Source: Skermania sp. ID1734 (GTDB taxonomy: Bacteria; Actinomycetota; Actinomycetes; Mycobacteriales; Mycobacteriaceae). Taken from it: a DNA stretch of 64,000 nt. The notes under the pieces were generated by a model. That model did no database searches. It had not been told where the DNA came from and was given only the letters and a program-made list of their open reading frames with translations. Position 1 is the first letter of the stretch, and the number at the start of each line of letters is the position of its first letter. Positions 1 through 9,473 of the stretch are shown here, piece by piece. The translations under genes were made by a program, and so were the position numbers. The stretch spans positions 1 through 64,000 of the forward strand of contig NZ_VLIY01000023.1 of the NCBI RefSeq assembly GCF_007489285.1, read 5' to 3'.

Positions 1-2
1 TC

Positions 3-260
3 TTGGCCTACGACACCGAAATAAGATCCGTCGTCTGCACGACAAATGCGATCGAAAGCATAAACGCACGAATTCGAAGAGCGGTGCGTGCCCGTGGCCA
101 TTTCCCCAACGAGCAGGCCGCGCTCAAATGCATCTACCTGGCCGTAATGAGCCTCGATCCCGCCGGCACCGGCCGCAAGCGCTGGACCAACCGCTGGTTG
201 AAGGCTCTCAACGCCTTCGACGTCACCTTCGACGGCCGCGTATCCGCTGGACGAAAATAA
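3..260 (+). CDS. IS256/Mutator-family transposase, C-terminal fragment
   Basis: The 85 residues match the C-terminal end of IS256-type (Mutator) DDE transposases. The stretch VCTTNAIESINARIRRAVRARGHFP contains the conserved block that carries the last catalytic region and the S/N-rich motif, and the end KRWTNRWLKALNAFDVTFDGR is the usual tail. The reading frame is open to the left edge, so the gene very probably begins outside the window. The catalytic aspartates cannot be judged from this piece. No terminal inverted repeat was recognised downstream. It marks insertion sequence activity next to the relaxase gene. Confidence 0.8.
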   Translation: MAYDTEIRSVVCTTNAIESINARIRRAVRARGHFPNEQAALKCIYLAVMSLDPAGTGRKRWTNRWLKALNAFDVTFDGRVSAGRK

Positions 261-466
261 CAGAGAGACAACGATTTACACCAATTGCTGGACAGTCCCG
301 TCGAGGGTTGCCTCGGCTGATGCGTTGCGGATGTTGGCGCCGACGGTCGGCAGGGAGGCGAAAATCGCCGATGGGCAGAGAGTCCGGGTTCATGCTGATG
401 ATGCTCATTGAAAGTAAGTGCTCGGTTCTGATCTTTGATTGTGCTCACCAGCCGATTCGGTGGCGA

Positions 467-3400
467 CTACCAGCCTGGCGCGTCGATGCCTGGCCGGTCC
501 CGCGGGTGGTCGATGTGCGGGACCGGCGGCGGCGGTCGGTGCGGTTCTGGCCGGGGCTGATCGTGCCCGGGGGTGTCGGGGGCTGGTGTGTCGGCGGCCA
601 TACGCGCGAGGTCTCTGGTGAGGTCGCCGGCGAGGGTGTCGGCGAGTTCGCGCAGCTGCCTGTACGGTGCGGCGGCGGGATGATCGGGTGCAGGTTCGGG
701 ACCGAGCAGGCTGGCGGGGTCGGTGACGGCGAATTCGTCGCGGTAGGCGGCGATTTGGGTGAGGGTGTGGTCCCAGCGGGCGCCACTGAGCGGGTCGACG
801 GGACGGTTTCCGAGTAGCGCGGTCCAGTCGGCCTGGGTGTCTCGAGCTTGCCGTGCTACTTCGGCGGCGCGGGCGTGAATGTGCTGGTACTGCTGATCGA
901 TCCAGGCGGCGAGGTCCGGGTCGTCGTGGCCGCGGCCCGGTATGGGCGGGTCGATCCAGACCGGCGCCCCGGGTGGTGGGGCGCTGCGGTAGGCGGTGTT
1001 TTCGGCCCGGGTAAGGGTCGCGTCGGAGTCGAGGTGGCGTAGCTGTTGCTGGCGGTGCAGCCGGGCGATTTGCTCGTCGATGTCGTGGCCGTCCCGGTCG
1101 AGGCGGCGCAGCGCGATCGCGAGGCGTTCCCACCGGGCTGGGTCGTCGGCGAGGTCGTCGCCGAGCTGCTCCCGGATGGTGGCGCGGTGGGTTTGTGCCC
1201 ACGCGCTGGCGGCGAGAGCATCACGGTCGAGGCGTTGTTCGATCTTTTCCGTGATCGTGGCCGCCGCAATTTCGTTCCCGGCGGTGTCGTGCAGGACTGG
1301 GGCGAGCACGTCGGGAACGGCCAGTCCGCGGATTTCGGCCTGGTGGAGGTGTTCGCGCAGCCGAGGCCATACCCTGTCGTCGGTGAGGCGGGCGGCTAGC
1401 TGTGAGCCTGCGGTGGCGGTGACGTCGCGGGCCAGGCGTGCCTGTTCGGCCAGGTTCCGGGCCTGGATGTAGACGGTAACCAGCTCGGCCAGGGTCGCGT
1501 CGGTTCCGGTGCCTGCGGGTGTGATGACTGTCGGCTGGTGGGCGGCGGCGCGCAGCGCATCGGCGGCGGTGGCGGTGGCCGCGCGGTGGGCGTGTTCGGC
1601 CGCGCCGAGCTGGGCGCGGGCACTGTCGAGAGCCGCGCGCAGCCGCGCGATGTATCCGGCGGCGGCGGGCTCGGCCCGCCGTGCGGCGGGTCCGGTGAGC
1701 TGGTCGGTCAGGGCGCGGCGGTAGTCCTCGGCGGCGGTGCTGTGAGCCGCGCGGGCGGCGTCCAGCTGGGCGCGCGCGTTCTGCACGCTGTCTTGGGCCC
1801 GGCGCAGATTGGCCAGCACCGTGGTCCAGTGCCCGCCGGCGCCGGTGAGGATCCCGGCGGGATTGTCGCAGCAGCGGGCGGGGTCGAGCCCGTCCGCCCG
1901 CAGCGCGGCGGCGGTGTGATCGACGGCATCGGCCAGGGCAGGGTCGCGGTGGACGGCATCAACGAAGGCGCGGGCCGGATCGCTGGCGGCGTGTTCGAGG
2001 TCGCGGATGCGGACGGCGAGGCGGTCGGTGTAGTCGTGGGCGTCGGTTCCGGTGCCGGGCCAGCGCGGCGGCGCGGGCGGTAGGTCGGGTGTGGGTAGGT
2101 CGCGCAGGGCCCGGAAGTTTTCCGGGTCACGGCCGACCGCGGTGGCGATCCAGTTGTCGGCGCGGGCGCGCAGGACGGCGGCAGGGTCACGGCTGTCGAG
2201 GAGGCTGGAGCCGGGGAAGGCGTCGGCGGGCCGGCTGGTGATGTCGGCGACGAGCATCCCGGTGTCCAGGCCGGCGTGCCCGACGGCGGCGATGGTAGCC
2301 AGCAGGTCGTGTTGGTGGGGTGAGACTGTGATACCGGCGATCACGGCGACTGGTAGTGCCCGGTCGAGCAGGTAGCGGGCGCGGCCTGTGGCGAGTTGGG
2401 TGTGCAGGTCGTGGTGGATGGCGCGCAGCCGGGCGGGATCGTCGGTGTGGGCGAGTTCGGCGCGCAGGGTTTCGGTGGCGGTGAGGTTGCCGTCGTCGCG
2501 GGCGAGGACTTGGGTGAACAGACGCTGCGGGTCGGCGGGGGTGTCGGGAGCGGGGGGTTGTTCGTCGAGCAGTTCGGTCAAGGTGTCGGTGGCCAGGTAC
2601 ATGACGTTGGCGTGTGCGCCACGGGTTAGCCCGACGTAGGCCAGCGACCGACCCAGGTGGTCGGCGATGAGGACGCGGGCGACATCGACGGTGAGGCCTT
2701 GGGCACGGTGGATGGTGGCGGCGTAGCCGAGTTCGGTATGCGCGGACAGGTAGTCGGTGGGCAGGTGCACGGTGCCGCGGTGGCTGCGGCCGCGGGCGGT
2801 GACCGACCCGTCGTCGTGCACTTTCTCGACCGTCCACAGGTCGCCGTTGTCGATGCCGGTTCCGGCGCGCTTGCCGCCGAGGATGCGGCAGCGGGAGTTG
2901 TTTTTGCGGGTGACGATCTGATCGCCGGCGCGGGCGGACAGGCCGTCGACCAGTGTCACCGCGGGTCCGTGCGGGTCGAGGTTCCCAGAGAGGGTATGGG
3001 CGGCTTGGGCAGCTTCGTTGAGCGCGCGGACGTCGTCGACGGTGGCGGCGAGCATCACCGACACGCGGCCAGCGTCGAGGTCGGTGAGGTGGTCGGCGAG
3101 GATTTGGTCGCGCATGTGCTCGCCGAGCCCGGCGCGGACCCGGTCACGGTCGGTGTAGAACGCCCACGCTTTCTCGGCGTCACCGTCGCGGACGGCGAGG
3201 CTGGCGTCGGCTTCGTCGGCGTCGCGGAAGCGCACCACGTGGGCAAGTTCGGGGGCGCGTGTGTCGCGGGCGATCAGGCGCATGGCACCGCCGGATTCGA
3301 CGGCGCCGAGCTGGTAGGGGTCGCCGACCCAGGCGATGTTCGCGCCCACCTGGCGGGCCAGGGTCAGGAGCTGGTCGAGTTTGGTGGTGGCGGCCATGCC

Positions 3401-5410
3401 GGCTTCGTCGACGATCACCAAAGCCCCCGGAGTGATCGGATGCTGCCCGCCGGCGGCGGCGAGGGTGAGCACCTTGTCGAGGGTGTATCCGGTGAGGCCG
3501 AGTTCGTCGCCGAGGACTCGTGCGGCTGCGGCCGACGGAGCGAGGGCGACCACGTCGCCGCTGGTGTGTGCCCACGCTTGTTTGGCGGCGCGCAGGGCGG
3601 TGGTTTTGCCGGAGCCGGCGGGTCCGACCGCGACGGTGAGCAGCTGACCCGAGCAGCACAGGTGTCGCACCATGTCGCGCTGGCCGGGGTTGAGGGTGCG
3701 TCCGGTTTCCTTTTCGACCGCGGCGATCGCGACGTCGACCTGGCTGCCGGTGGCGAACAGCGCGGTGGGGGTGTGGGCGGCTTCGCGCAGCCGGTTCTCG
3801 GTTTCCAGGACTGTGTCGGTGGTGTAGCGGGTGGTGCCGTGCACGGTGTAGATCGAGGCCCCGTCGGCGCGGCGCGCTGTTTCCGGTGCGAGCCCGCCCG
3901 GGTCGACGGACAGGCGTAGGCAGCGGGCGCGGGCGGTGTCGATGACCTCGTCGGCGGCGGCGTTGCGGGCGGTGTCGGAGTCGAACCGGTAGCCGGCCAG
4001 GATCGTTTCGGCGTGTGAGCGCAGGTGTGATTCGCCCCAGGTAGCGCGGCGCTGGGCGGCCGCGGCGAGCACTTCGCTGGCGACGGTGTCGTGGTCGCGG
4101 CCGGGTCGATACACCCGTACCTCGCCCGCTTGGCGGCGGTGGCCCGTGATGAGGTCGTCCACGAACTGCGCCGCGCTGCGACCGGTGGTGCCGAATCGTT
4201 TGGTGAACCGTGTGGCCCAGTCGGTGCGCATCTCACCCAATGGGCGGGCGGGTGGTTTGCCGTCGCGGGTGTCGAGGGTGGCTTGCTGGGCCAGTTTGTA
4301 CAGCGCGGGCTTGCTGGGGGAGTGCCCGTGCGTGGCGCGGTAGTTCTCGGCGAGGTCGCGGGTGCGGGCCACGATGTCGCCGTGGCGGGAGAATTCCGCG
4401 ATCATCGCGGGCGTGATGCCGTCGACTTCGAGCACGGGTTGTTTACCGGGACCGGTGTCGCGGGGGGTGAACCGCACCCCGAGTTCGCGGGCGACCTTGT
4501 CGGTGATCGCGGTGTTGTAGTGGCACGACAGCGCCACGTTGTACTGGTAGAGCACGCGGCCGTCGAGTGCGGTCCATTTGCCGTCGACGCCGCGGACCTT
4601 GTTCGACACCGCGGCGTGGGTGTGCAGGTTGGGGTCCCCGGCGCGGTTGTCGTAGTGGTCGAACAACGTCACCGCCAGCCCGGTGGCGTCGATCTGTTTG
4701 ACCCCGGCCTTGCCGCGGCGGGTTTTGGCGACCTCTTTCTGCATCAGCTCCAGCGACTCGCGCACGGCCTCGGCGTGGCAGCGTTCGATGGTTTCGCGGA
4801 CCTGGACCGAACCGAGTCCCCACAGCAGCGAGATCGATTTCTGTGGGGTGAACACGCAATCGAACCCGGCCACGGCGGCACGGCCGTGGCGTTTTTCTTC
4901 GGCCAGGGCGTCGTTGATCGCTTCAGCCGACGGGCGCATATCCGTGGTGTGCTGGAGGTATTCGCGTGCGGCGTCGGTGCGCAGCACGGCCCGCTCGACC
5001 TGGGTGGGTAGGCGCCGGTGGGTGGCGGTGAACGCGGAGATCTTGGCCGCTAGCCGGGTCGCGATCGCGCTCGATCCGGTGTCGTAGTGGGCGAAACTGG
5101 CCCCAAGTTTGGCCGCCGCGACGGCGTCTTTGACGGGTTTTCCGGCCGCGAGTTCGCGCGCGATGATGGCGTCGGCGTCGGGGTGCAGGCCTTCGCCGAA
5201 CAGCGCCAGCATCTGCTCCTCGCTCACCTGCTGGCCTTCCACGCCCATCTCGCTGGCACCGTGACCCCACCAGTGACCCGGTGGGGTGCCGTGCGCGGTG
5301 TAGTAGTCGACGATTTTTTCGCCGGGCTCGCGTTCGCGGTCGGCGGTGGCGACCTGGCGGGTCAGATACGTGTAACCGTCCCCGGCGTGCAGGCGGTGAA
5401 CGGTCATCAC
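467..5410 (-). CDS. MobF-family conjugative relaxase/helicase (TrwC/TraA type)
   Basis: This 1647-residue protein would nick the plasmid at oriT, stay attached to the 5' end and unwind the transferred strand. The N-terminal third is a TrwC relaxase domain with N-terminal tyrosines (DGYTYLTRQ) and the metal-binding histidine motif in NLHTHAAVS near residue 262. The middle is a RecD-like helicase with Walker A GPAGSGKT near residue 597 and Walker B VIVDEAGMA near 668. The C-terminal 600 residues are Ala/Arg-rich and probably coiled. The gene runs away from the inverted repeat at 5430-5500, as expected for a relaxase beside its oriT. Plus-strand open frames over this gene, up to 420 codons, are codon-bias shadows. 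Confidence 0.93.
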   Translation of the reverse strand: MMTVHRLHAGDGYTYLTRQVATADREREPGEKIVDYYTAHGTPPGHWWGHGASEMGVEGQQVSEEQMLALFGEGLHPDADAIIARELAAGKPVKDAVAAAKLGASFAHYDTGSSAIATRLAAKISAFTATHRRLPTQVERAVLRTDAAREYLQHTTDMRPSAEAINDALAEEKRHGRAAVAGFDCVFTPQKSISLLWGLGSVQVRETIERCHAEAVRESLELMQKEVAKTRRGKAGVKQIDATGLAVTLFDHYDNRAGDPNLHTHAAVSNKVRGVDGKWTALDGRVLYQYNVALSCHYNTAITDKVARELGVRFTPRDTGPGKQPVLEVDGITPAMIAEFSRHGDIVARTRDLAENYRATHGHSPSKPALYKLAQQATLDTRDGKPPARPLGEMRTDWATRFTKRFGTTGRSAAQFVDDLITGHRRQAGEVRVYRPGRDHDTVASEVLAAAAQRRATWGESHLRSHAETILAGYRFDSDTARNAAADEVIDTARARCLRLSVDPGGLAPETARRADGASIYTVHGTTRYTTDTVLETENRLREAAHTPTALFATGSQVDVAIAAVEKETGRTLNPGQRDMVRHLCCSGQLLTVAVGPAGSGKTTALRAAKQAWAHTSGDVVALAPSAAAARVLGDELGLTGYTLDKVLTLAAAGGQHPITPGALVIVDEAGMAATTKLDQLLTLARQVGANIAWVGDPYQLGAVESGGAMRLIARDTRAPELAHVVRFRDADEADASLAVRDGDAEKAWAFYTDRDRVRAGLGEHMRDQILADHLTDLDAGRVSVMLAATVDDVRALNEAAQAAHTLSGNLDPHGPAVTLVDGLSARAGDQIVTRKNNSRCRILGGKRAGTGIDNGDLWTVEKVHDDGSVTARGRSHRGTVHLPTDYLSAHTELGYAATIHRAQGLTVDVARVLIADHLGRSLAYVGLTRGAHANVMYLATDTLTELLDEQPPAPDTPADPQRLFTQVLARDDGNLTATETLRAELAHTDDPARLRAIHHDLHTQLATGRARYLLDRALPVAVIAGITVSPHQHDLLATIAAVGHAGLDTGMLVADITSRPADAFPGSSLLDSRDPAAVLRARADNWIATAVGRDPENFRALRDLPTPDLPPAPPRWPGTGTDAHDYTDRLAVRIRDLEHAASDPARAFVDAVHRDPALADAVDHTAAALRADGLDPARCCDNPAGILTGAGGHWTTVLANLRRAQDSVQNARAQLDAARAAHSTAAEDYRRALTDQLTGPAARRAEPAAAGYIARLRAALDSARAQLGAAEHAHRAATATAADALRAAAHQPTVITPAGTGTDATLAELVTVYIQARNLAEQARLARDVTATAGSQLAARLTDDRVWPRLREHLHQAEIRGLAVPDVLAPVLHDTAGNEIAAATITEKIEQRLDRDALAASAWAQTHRATIREQLGDDLADDPARWERLAIALRRLDRDGHDIDEQIARLHRQQQLRHLDSDATLTRAENTAYRSAPPPGAPVWIDPPIPGRGHDDPDLAAWIDQQYQHIHARAAEVARQARDTQADWTALLGNRPVDPLSGARWDHTLTQIAAYRDEFAVTDPASLLGPEPAPDHPAAAPYRQLRELADTLAGDLTRDLARMAADTPAPDTPGHDQPRPEPHRPPPPVPHIDHPRDRPGIDAPGW

Positions 5411-5429
5411 ACAGCTATCCTAGCGCGCG

Positions 5430-5500
5430 GCACCGAGGGTGCATGAGGTGTGGCAGCCTTTTTGTCGTGACGGGAGGCGCACCAGATAAGGCTGCCACAC
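5430..5500. other. oriT: Candidate origin of transfer (oriT) with inverted repeats
   Basis: A perfect 13-bp inverted repeat, GTGTGGCAGCCTT at 5448-5460 and AAGGCTGCCACAC at 5488-5500, is separated by 27 bases. A smaller hairpin GCACC-GAG-GGTGC lies at 5430-5442. The block sits immediately upstream of the relaxase start and is one of few stretches here without coding bias. MobF relaxases recognise an inverted repeat next to the nic site, so oriT is the simplest reading. An operator for the relaxase gene is the alternative. The nic position cannot be assigned. Confidence 0.55.
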
Positions 5501-5664
5501 TCTAGTTGCGCCGAATGCCGTGGCGTTCGAAGCGTCGTTGTTGGGGCGAAGCTGTTACGGGCAGGGTCGAGGAGAATCAGTGGGACTTGCCGGATTCGTG
5601 GCCGGTTGATCGGAGCGGTGGTGGCGCGGCGATTTTGTCGGTGGGCGGCATTAGGGTCGAGGCC

Positions 5665-5931
5665 ATGAACACTGCTGGCCTACGCGGGCCGCATTCCACC
5701 GCGACTGTCGCGGTCCCGGCGTGGCCACATCCTGATGGTGGAGCGTGGTTCGCGCCGCCGCACCGCGCACAAGCGCTGGCGCCGTGGTGGGCGCTACCAG
5801 ATGTGCTGCCCGGTGAAGACGCGGCCAGCATCACCCCGGTCCCGCCGCCGAACGCGACCGGCAGGGCCGCGGCTGCGGCGGAAGCTACGGCGGCGGTGCG
5901 TGACTGTGATCCTCGCCATCGGCTGGGATGA
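5665..5931 (+). CDS. Hypothetical small protein
   Basis: An 88-residue frame starts at an ATG preceded by a weak GGGTCGAGG purine stretch. It is rich in Pro, Ala and Trp (VAVPAWPHPDGGAWFAPP) and has no motif that I recognise. It lies between the oriT candidate and the next plus-strand gene. The opposite strand is open too, so this call rests on the start signal and residue make-up alone. It may be non-coding. Confidence 0.3.
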   Translation: MNTAGLRGPHSTATVAVPAWPHPDGGAWFAPPHRAQALAPWWALPDVLPGEDAASITPVPPPNATGRAAAAAEATAAVRDCDPRHRLG

Positions 5932-6033
5932 GCCGACGCATGGTCGGTCACCACGACCGGTGAGCACCCCCGTCGAACGACATAACCAGCATCGACGAAG
6001 ACGACGCCCCGTATTCGAGAGGAGGCACCGCCG

Positions 6034-6528
6034 GTGCCACGTAAGGACGCCACCGTCAAAGCCCGCCAGCTCGCCCGCGCGAAACTCAGCGCGCACCTGG
6101 CCGCCCAGCGTAAACGCGAACAGGCCATCGAGGCGGACCTGGCGGTGTTCTTCGACACCGACGCTGCGATCAGCGCGGCGGCCGCGCAGCGCGACGCTGC
6201 GATCGCCAAGGCCAACGACGACTACGCCCGCGCCACCGAGGCGGTGACCGCGCGGCGCGCGGACGCGTTGGCCCGGCTGCGGGCCAACGGCCAGACCGTG
6301 GCTGCGCTCACGGAGCTGACCGGCCTGCCCCAGCGGCAGCTGCGAGCCCTGATCGCCTCGGCACCCGACGACGGTGACAGCCCTGCCGCAAGTCAGGGTT
6401 CTGCTCCCGACGCCATGAGCACCGACACTGCCGCCGCGCCGAAGGGCGCGCCGGCGAAAGGTGCGTCGGGCGCGGGCGGGAAGGAACCCGCGGTCGCGGC
6501 GGCACACGAGGCGGGACCGGGTTCATGA
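6034..6528 (+). CDS. Coiled-coil plasmid protein of unknown function
   Basis: The 164-residue product begins with a basic helix (PRKDATVKARQLARAKLSAH), continues as an Ala/Arg/Glu-rich coiled coil to about residue 90, and then has a short helix-turn-helix-like part (GQTVAALTELTGLPQRQLRAL). The last 40 residues are low-complexity Ala/Gly/Pro. The start is a GTG preceded by the strong ribosome site GAGAGGAGG. The stop overlaps the start of the next gene by ATGA, so the two are co-translated. DNA binding is likely from the basic N-terminus and HTH-like segment, but this is an inference. Confidence 0.7.
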   Translation: MPRKDATVKARQLARAKLSAHLAAQRKREQAIEADLAVFFDTDAAISAAAAQRDAAIAKANDDYARATEAVTARRADALARLRANGQTVAALTELTGLPQRQLRALIASAPDDGDSPAASQGSAPDAMSTDTAAAPKGAPAKGASGAGGKEPAVAAAHEAGPGS

Positions 6529-7187
6529 CACCCGCCGACCCCGAGCGGCGACGGTGGTCGCGCCGATACCAGGCGAGAACCGGGGCGGCGGTGGTGCTGC
6601 TGGCCGTGTCCCTGCTCGCGCCAATCCTGCCCGTGGTCGGTGTGCTGGGTGCGGTGGCACTGTTCTCCGGTGGAGTGGTCATGGCACGTTCGGCCACGGC
6701 CGCCCGCACTCAGTGGCGGATGCTGGCGGCGCATTCCGCCGCGGTCACCGAGCACACAGAGCTGATGCGGCGCGCCTTCGACGATGCGCGGGCACTGTAT
6801 GCGGCACTGGCGCGGGATGCGGTGCTGTACGAGCAGCCACCGGGCGTGCTGATCCTCGCCCCGGGCGAACGGGTACAGGCCCGCTTCGGTGCACCGGTGT
6901 CGCTGTCGGGACGCGGGGCGGTCATGACCGAAGTCGCGCTCACCACGCGTGCGCTGGTGCTGATCTTGACCGACGGATCTCCGGTCCGCTGGTGGTGGGA
7001 TGCGGCGACCGGGTTGCGCATCGACCTGCCAGCCGAGCGGGTCGATGTGTACTTCGCCGGCGGCGCGGACTCGGTGCACGTGCACGGCCCTGCCGCCGCG
7101 ATCGTCGCCGTCTATGCCAGCTACTGGCTGCGCCCGCCCGCGCAGTTTCTGTGCGCCCCCGAGCTGGCGGTGCTGCGCGCCGGCTGA
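6525..7187 (+). CDS. Membrane-anchored hypothetical protein
   Basis: The 220-residue product has a hydrophobic hairpin near residues 20-55 (VVLLAVSLLAPILPVVGVLG then ALFSGGVVM), so two membrane segments are likely. A soluble domain of beta-rich character follows, with short strands such as ALVLILTDGSPVRWWWD and a possible PH-like fold in the second half. The gene overlaps the preceding coiled-coil gene by four bases. No enzyme motif was seen. Its place beside oriT and the relaxase suggests a transfer or mating-pair role, which is speculative. Confidence 0.6.
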   Translation: MTPADPERRRWSRRYQARTGAAVVLLAVSLLAPILPVVGVLGAVALFSGGVVMARSATAARTQWRMLAAHSAAVTEHTELMRRAFDDARALYAALARDAVLYEQPPGVLILAPGERVQARFGAPVSLSGRGAVMTEVALTTRALVLILTDGSPVRWWWDAATGLRIDLPAERVDVYFAGGADSVHVHGPAAAIVAVYASYWLRPPAQFLCAPELAVLRAG

Positions 7188-7338
7188 ACACGCACCGTGT
7201 CATCTTTCGGGCAACAACACTCCCCTTTTTTTGGGTGAGCACCGTGTCGGCCCGGTGTGGGTCGAACGGGTGCATGAGGTCGAACCGTGCCCGCCCGCGC
7301 AGCAGCCTGGCGCCGACCCGGCTGTGATTCGGTGTGGG

Positions 7339-8327
7339 TCAGGGCATGTGGTGCGCGGCGCGCCAGGCCTCGCGGATCTCGGCGGGGACCCGGCCGCGGT
7401 CGGGAACGATCAGGTTGTTGGCGCGCGCCCAGCGACGGAGTTCGGCGGCGGCCGGTTCCGGTTGCGGTGGGGCGGTGCGCAGATCACTGGCGGTGCCCGG
7501 GTCGAGCGCGGGCGCGATGCGTGCCACGGTGGCCGCTTCGGCATGTGCCCAGGTGTGAGCGGCGGCGAGGTAGCGGTAGGTCCATTCTTCGGCGAGCTTC
7601 CGGTTCTCGGCGAAGACGATGGGCACGCCCGGCCAGCGGATCTGTAGTTCGGCCACGGCGTCGGCGACGACGGCAGGCCGGACGCGGTCGAGTTTGAACA
7701 CTCCCGAGTAGCGATCCTCGACGACGACGGCGGCCCGCGGCAGCGCCGCCAGCTCGGCCAGCGCGTAGCGCAAGGTGCCGTTGAGGATGCTGGCGACCAA
7801 GTCTTGCAGGGATTTGCGTTCGACGCTCGCGCCGAGGCGGCCGTCGACCAGGACGGCGTAGTCCCCGCACGGCAACGCGCGTTGCACGATGGTGACGTGT
7901 TGTCCGGCGAACCGGTAGGCGTATTGCTCGCGGGTGTCGACCACGATGTGCAGGGAGTCGATACCGGCGGCGCGGGCGGTGGGGGTGCGCACGTTCGGGC
8001 GGGCTTGTTTGCGGGTGCGCGGGGACTGCCAGAACACCATGTCGCGACCGCGGGCGGTGGTGAACACCAGCTGGGAGCGGTTTTCGCGGCCCCGGTCGAG
8101 CACCAGGTCGATCGCTGCGCCGCACCGCACGCACGAGCGGAGGGCGACCCGTTCGACGATCACGGGTTGCGCGGGCCATTCCTCGGTGGGCACGGGGTGG
8201 CAGTAGAGCGCTTTGTGGCGGGGCCAGGTGCCGGCGGTGCGGAACACCAGCCGTTCGACCACGGCACGCGCAGCAGGTAGGGAAGCTTCGAATCGGGGTC
8301 CGGGTTGGTAGCGATCAGCAATTCCAT
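7339..8327 (-). pseudogene. ERCC4-type nuclease fused to Lsr2 DNA-binding domain, frameshifted
   Basis: The best start is the ATG at 8327 after GAGGACCGAC, giving MELLIATNPDPDSKLPYLLR. The rest of the protein is in another frame from about 8262 (LVFRTAGTWPRHKALYCHPV onward). One base appears to be missing between 8240 and 8262. The main part holds an ERCC4/XPF nuclease core with the VDTREQ and VERKS motifs, which carry the catalytic acidic and basic residues. The last 35 residues (RRWARANNLIVPDRGRVPAE) are an Lsr2-type C-terminal domain with its RGR AT-hook-like loop. The GTG at 8262 could still give a 307-residue protein with the nuclease and Lsr2 parts intact. Confidence 0.7.
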
Positions 8328-8354
8328 GTCGGTCCTCGTCCTGGCGGTTCGGGC

Positions 8355-8630
8355 CTAGGTGTTGCGGCGTTTGAGGCGGCTACCGTAGCGAGTGACGACA
8401 TCGAAGGCGTCATCTGCCATTGTCAGCGCGTTGGTGAGGTCGAGCAGACCCGCCCGCACGGATTCCACCACGGCCGCGGCGTCGGCAGGTTCGCCGAGCT
8501 CGTCGACATCGACGATAGAGGGGTCTAGCCGTGCGTAGTCGCGGGTCAGTTCCACCACGGCGCGGCGCACCTGCTGCAGCTGGTCGCGGGCGTCCCAGGC
8601 CTGCTGGTCGAGGTCGGCTGGATCGGTCAT
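8355..8630 (-). CDS. Small acidic helical protein of unknown function
   Basis: The 91 residues are acidic and almost wholly helical (DQQAWDARDQLQQVRRAVVE and later LLDLTNALTMADDAFDVV). No cysteine or nucleotide motif is present. The gene is in the minus-strand run of leading-region genes, just upstream of the ERCC4-Lsr2 gene, and probably shares a transcript with it. I do not recognise the family. Confidence 0.6.
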   Translation of the reverse strand: MTDPADLDQQAWDARDQLQQVRRAVVELTRDYARLDPSIVDVDELGEPADAAAVVESVRAGLLDLTNALTMADDAFDVVTRYGSRLKRRNT

Positions 8631-8682
8631 CTGGTGCCACTTTCTCGTTCAGGTGTAGTCGCTATCTTTCTGCGTCCGCGTG

Positions 8683-8895
8683 TCAGAACAGGGTCAGCTG
8701 CTCGGCGGCGGCGCGGAGGGTGCAGTGCTGGTCCCAGTGGCGGGCGAGGCGTCGGGCGTGGTCGGTGGTGCAGCCCAGTTCGGCCGCGATCACACCCCAC
8801 GCCAGGCCACGGTCGCGGGACTGGCCGGCGTAGCGGGCATCGGCGAGCAGTTCGGTGTCGTCGTGAGCGTTCATCGTGTCTCCGGCCGCGTTCAT
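8683..8895 (-). CDS. Small helix-turn-helix-like protein
   Basis: The chosen 70-residue frame starts with an ATG that overlaps the TGA of the upstream DnaB_N-like gene (ATGA), so it is translationally coupled. The segment WGVIAAELGCTTDHARRLARHWD reads as a helix-turn-helix of the kind used for DNA recognition. The rest is short and polar, and the C-terminus LTLF is hydrophobic. A longer in-frame open stretch extends upstream to 9309 but lies over the coding frame of the neighbour and is rejected. Confidence 0.6.
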   Translation of the reverse strand: MNAAGDTMNAHDDTELLADARYAGQSRDRGLAWGVIAAELGCTTDHARRLARHWDQHCTLRAAAEQLTLF

Positions 8896-9473
8896 CCGAG
8901 CGCTTCGGTGGCGGCGGTGAGCCGAGCAGCCGCCTCCCGGCGGTCGCGGCCGAGTTGGCACATCAGTTCGTAGAGGTCTTCGGTGTGCGCTTCGGCGGCG
9001 ATCTGCTCGAGCGCGACGGCGGCGGCGGCGTAGCCGCGGCGGTACGAGGCACGCATGACTGCCAGCGCCAGATGCGGGGCGTCGTGGCCGCGGGCGTCGG
9101 CGGTGGTGACGTCGAGCAGCGCGGCCGAGAGCTGGCCGTGGACGCGGCCGGCGCGCTCGAGTTCGGCCAGCACCAGCGGCGCGGTGTGCGGCTGGCCGGC
9201 TCCGACAAGTCGGGCCACGACAGTGAACAACCGGGCATAGACGGGCCTGTGGAAGTCGGCCGCTCGCAGGTGCGCGGTGACGGCGCAGGCGATGTCGGCC
9301 GACGCCCACAGCAGTGCGGATAGGGCTTGGGCTTCCGGGTCGAGATCGGGGCGGTAGGTGAGGTCGGTCACCTCCTCGAGCACCTCGGGGCCGGTGGCGA
9401 CGTGCGGGCGATCGGGGACGACCGCGAGCACAGGCTCCGTCCGCGGTAGCGGCCTGCGGGCAGGGGCGCTCAC
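8892..9473 (-). CDS. DnaB helicase N-terminal-domain-like protein
   Basis: From the GTG at 9473, after the ribosome site AAGGGG, the product has 193 residues. Residues 45-150 (LDPEAQALSALLWASADIA and DFHRPVYARLFTVVARLV) match the helical N-terminal domain of DnaB, the part that binds primase. No Walker motifs follow, so it is not a helicase. Plasmid proteins of this sort may act as primase partners or decoys. The start overlaps the stop of the 50-residue gene upstream by GTGA, and the stop overlaps the following small gene by ATGA. The open frame extends further upstream, but that part lies over other genes. Confidence 0.65.
   Translation of the reverse strand: MSAPARRPLPRTEPVLAVVPDRPHVATGPEVLEEVTDLTYRPDLDPEAQALSALLWASADIACAVTAHLRAADFHRPVYARLFTVVARLVGAGQPHTAPLVLAELERAGRVHGQLSAALLDVTTADARGHDAPHLALAVMRASYRRGYAAAAVALEQIAAEAHTEDLYELMCQLGRDRREAAARLTAATEALG

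Noticed and set aside
2657-3919. 420-codon plus-strand open frame
   Set aside because: It lies inside the relaxase gene on the other strand. It is Gly/Val-rich from codon-bias mirroring and has no domain.
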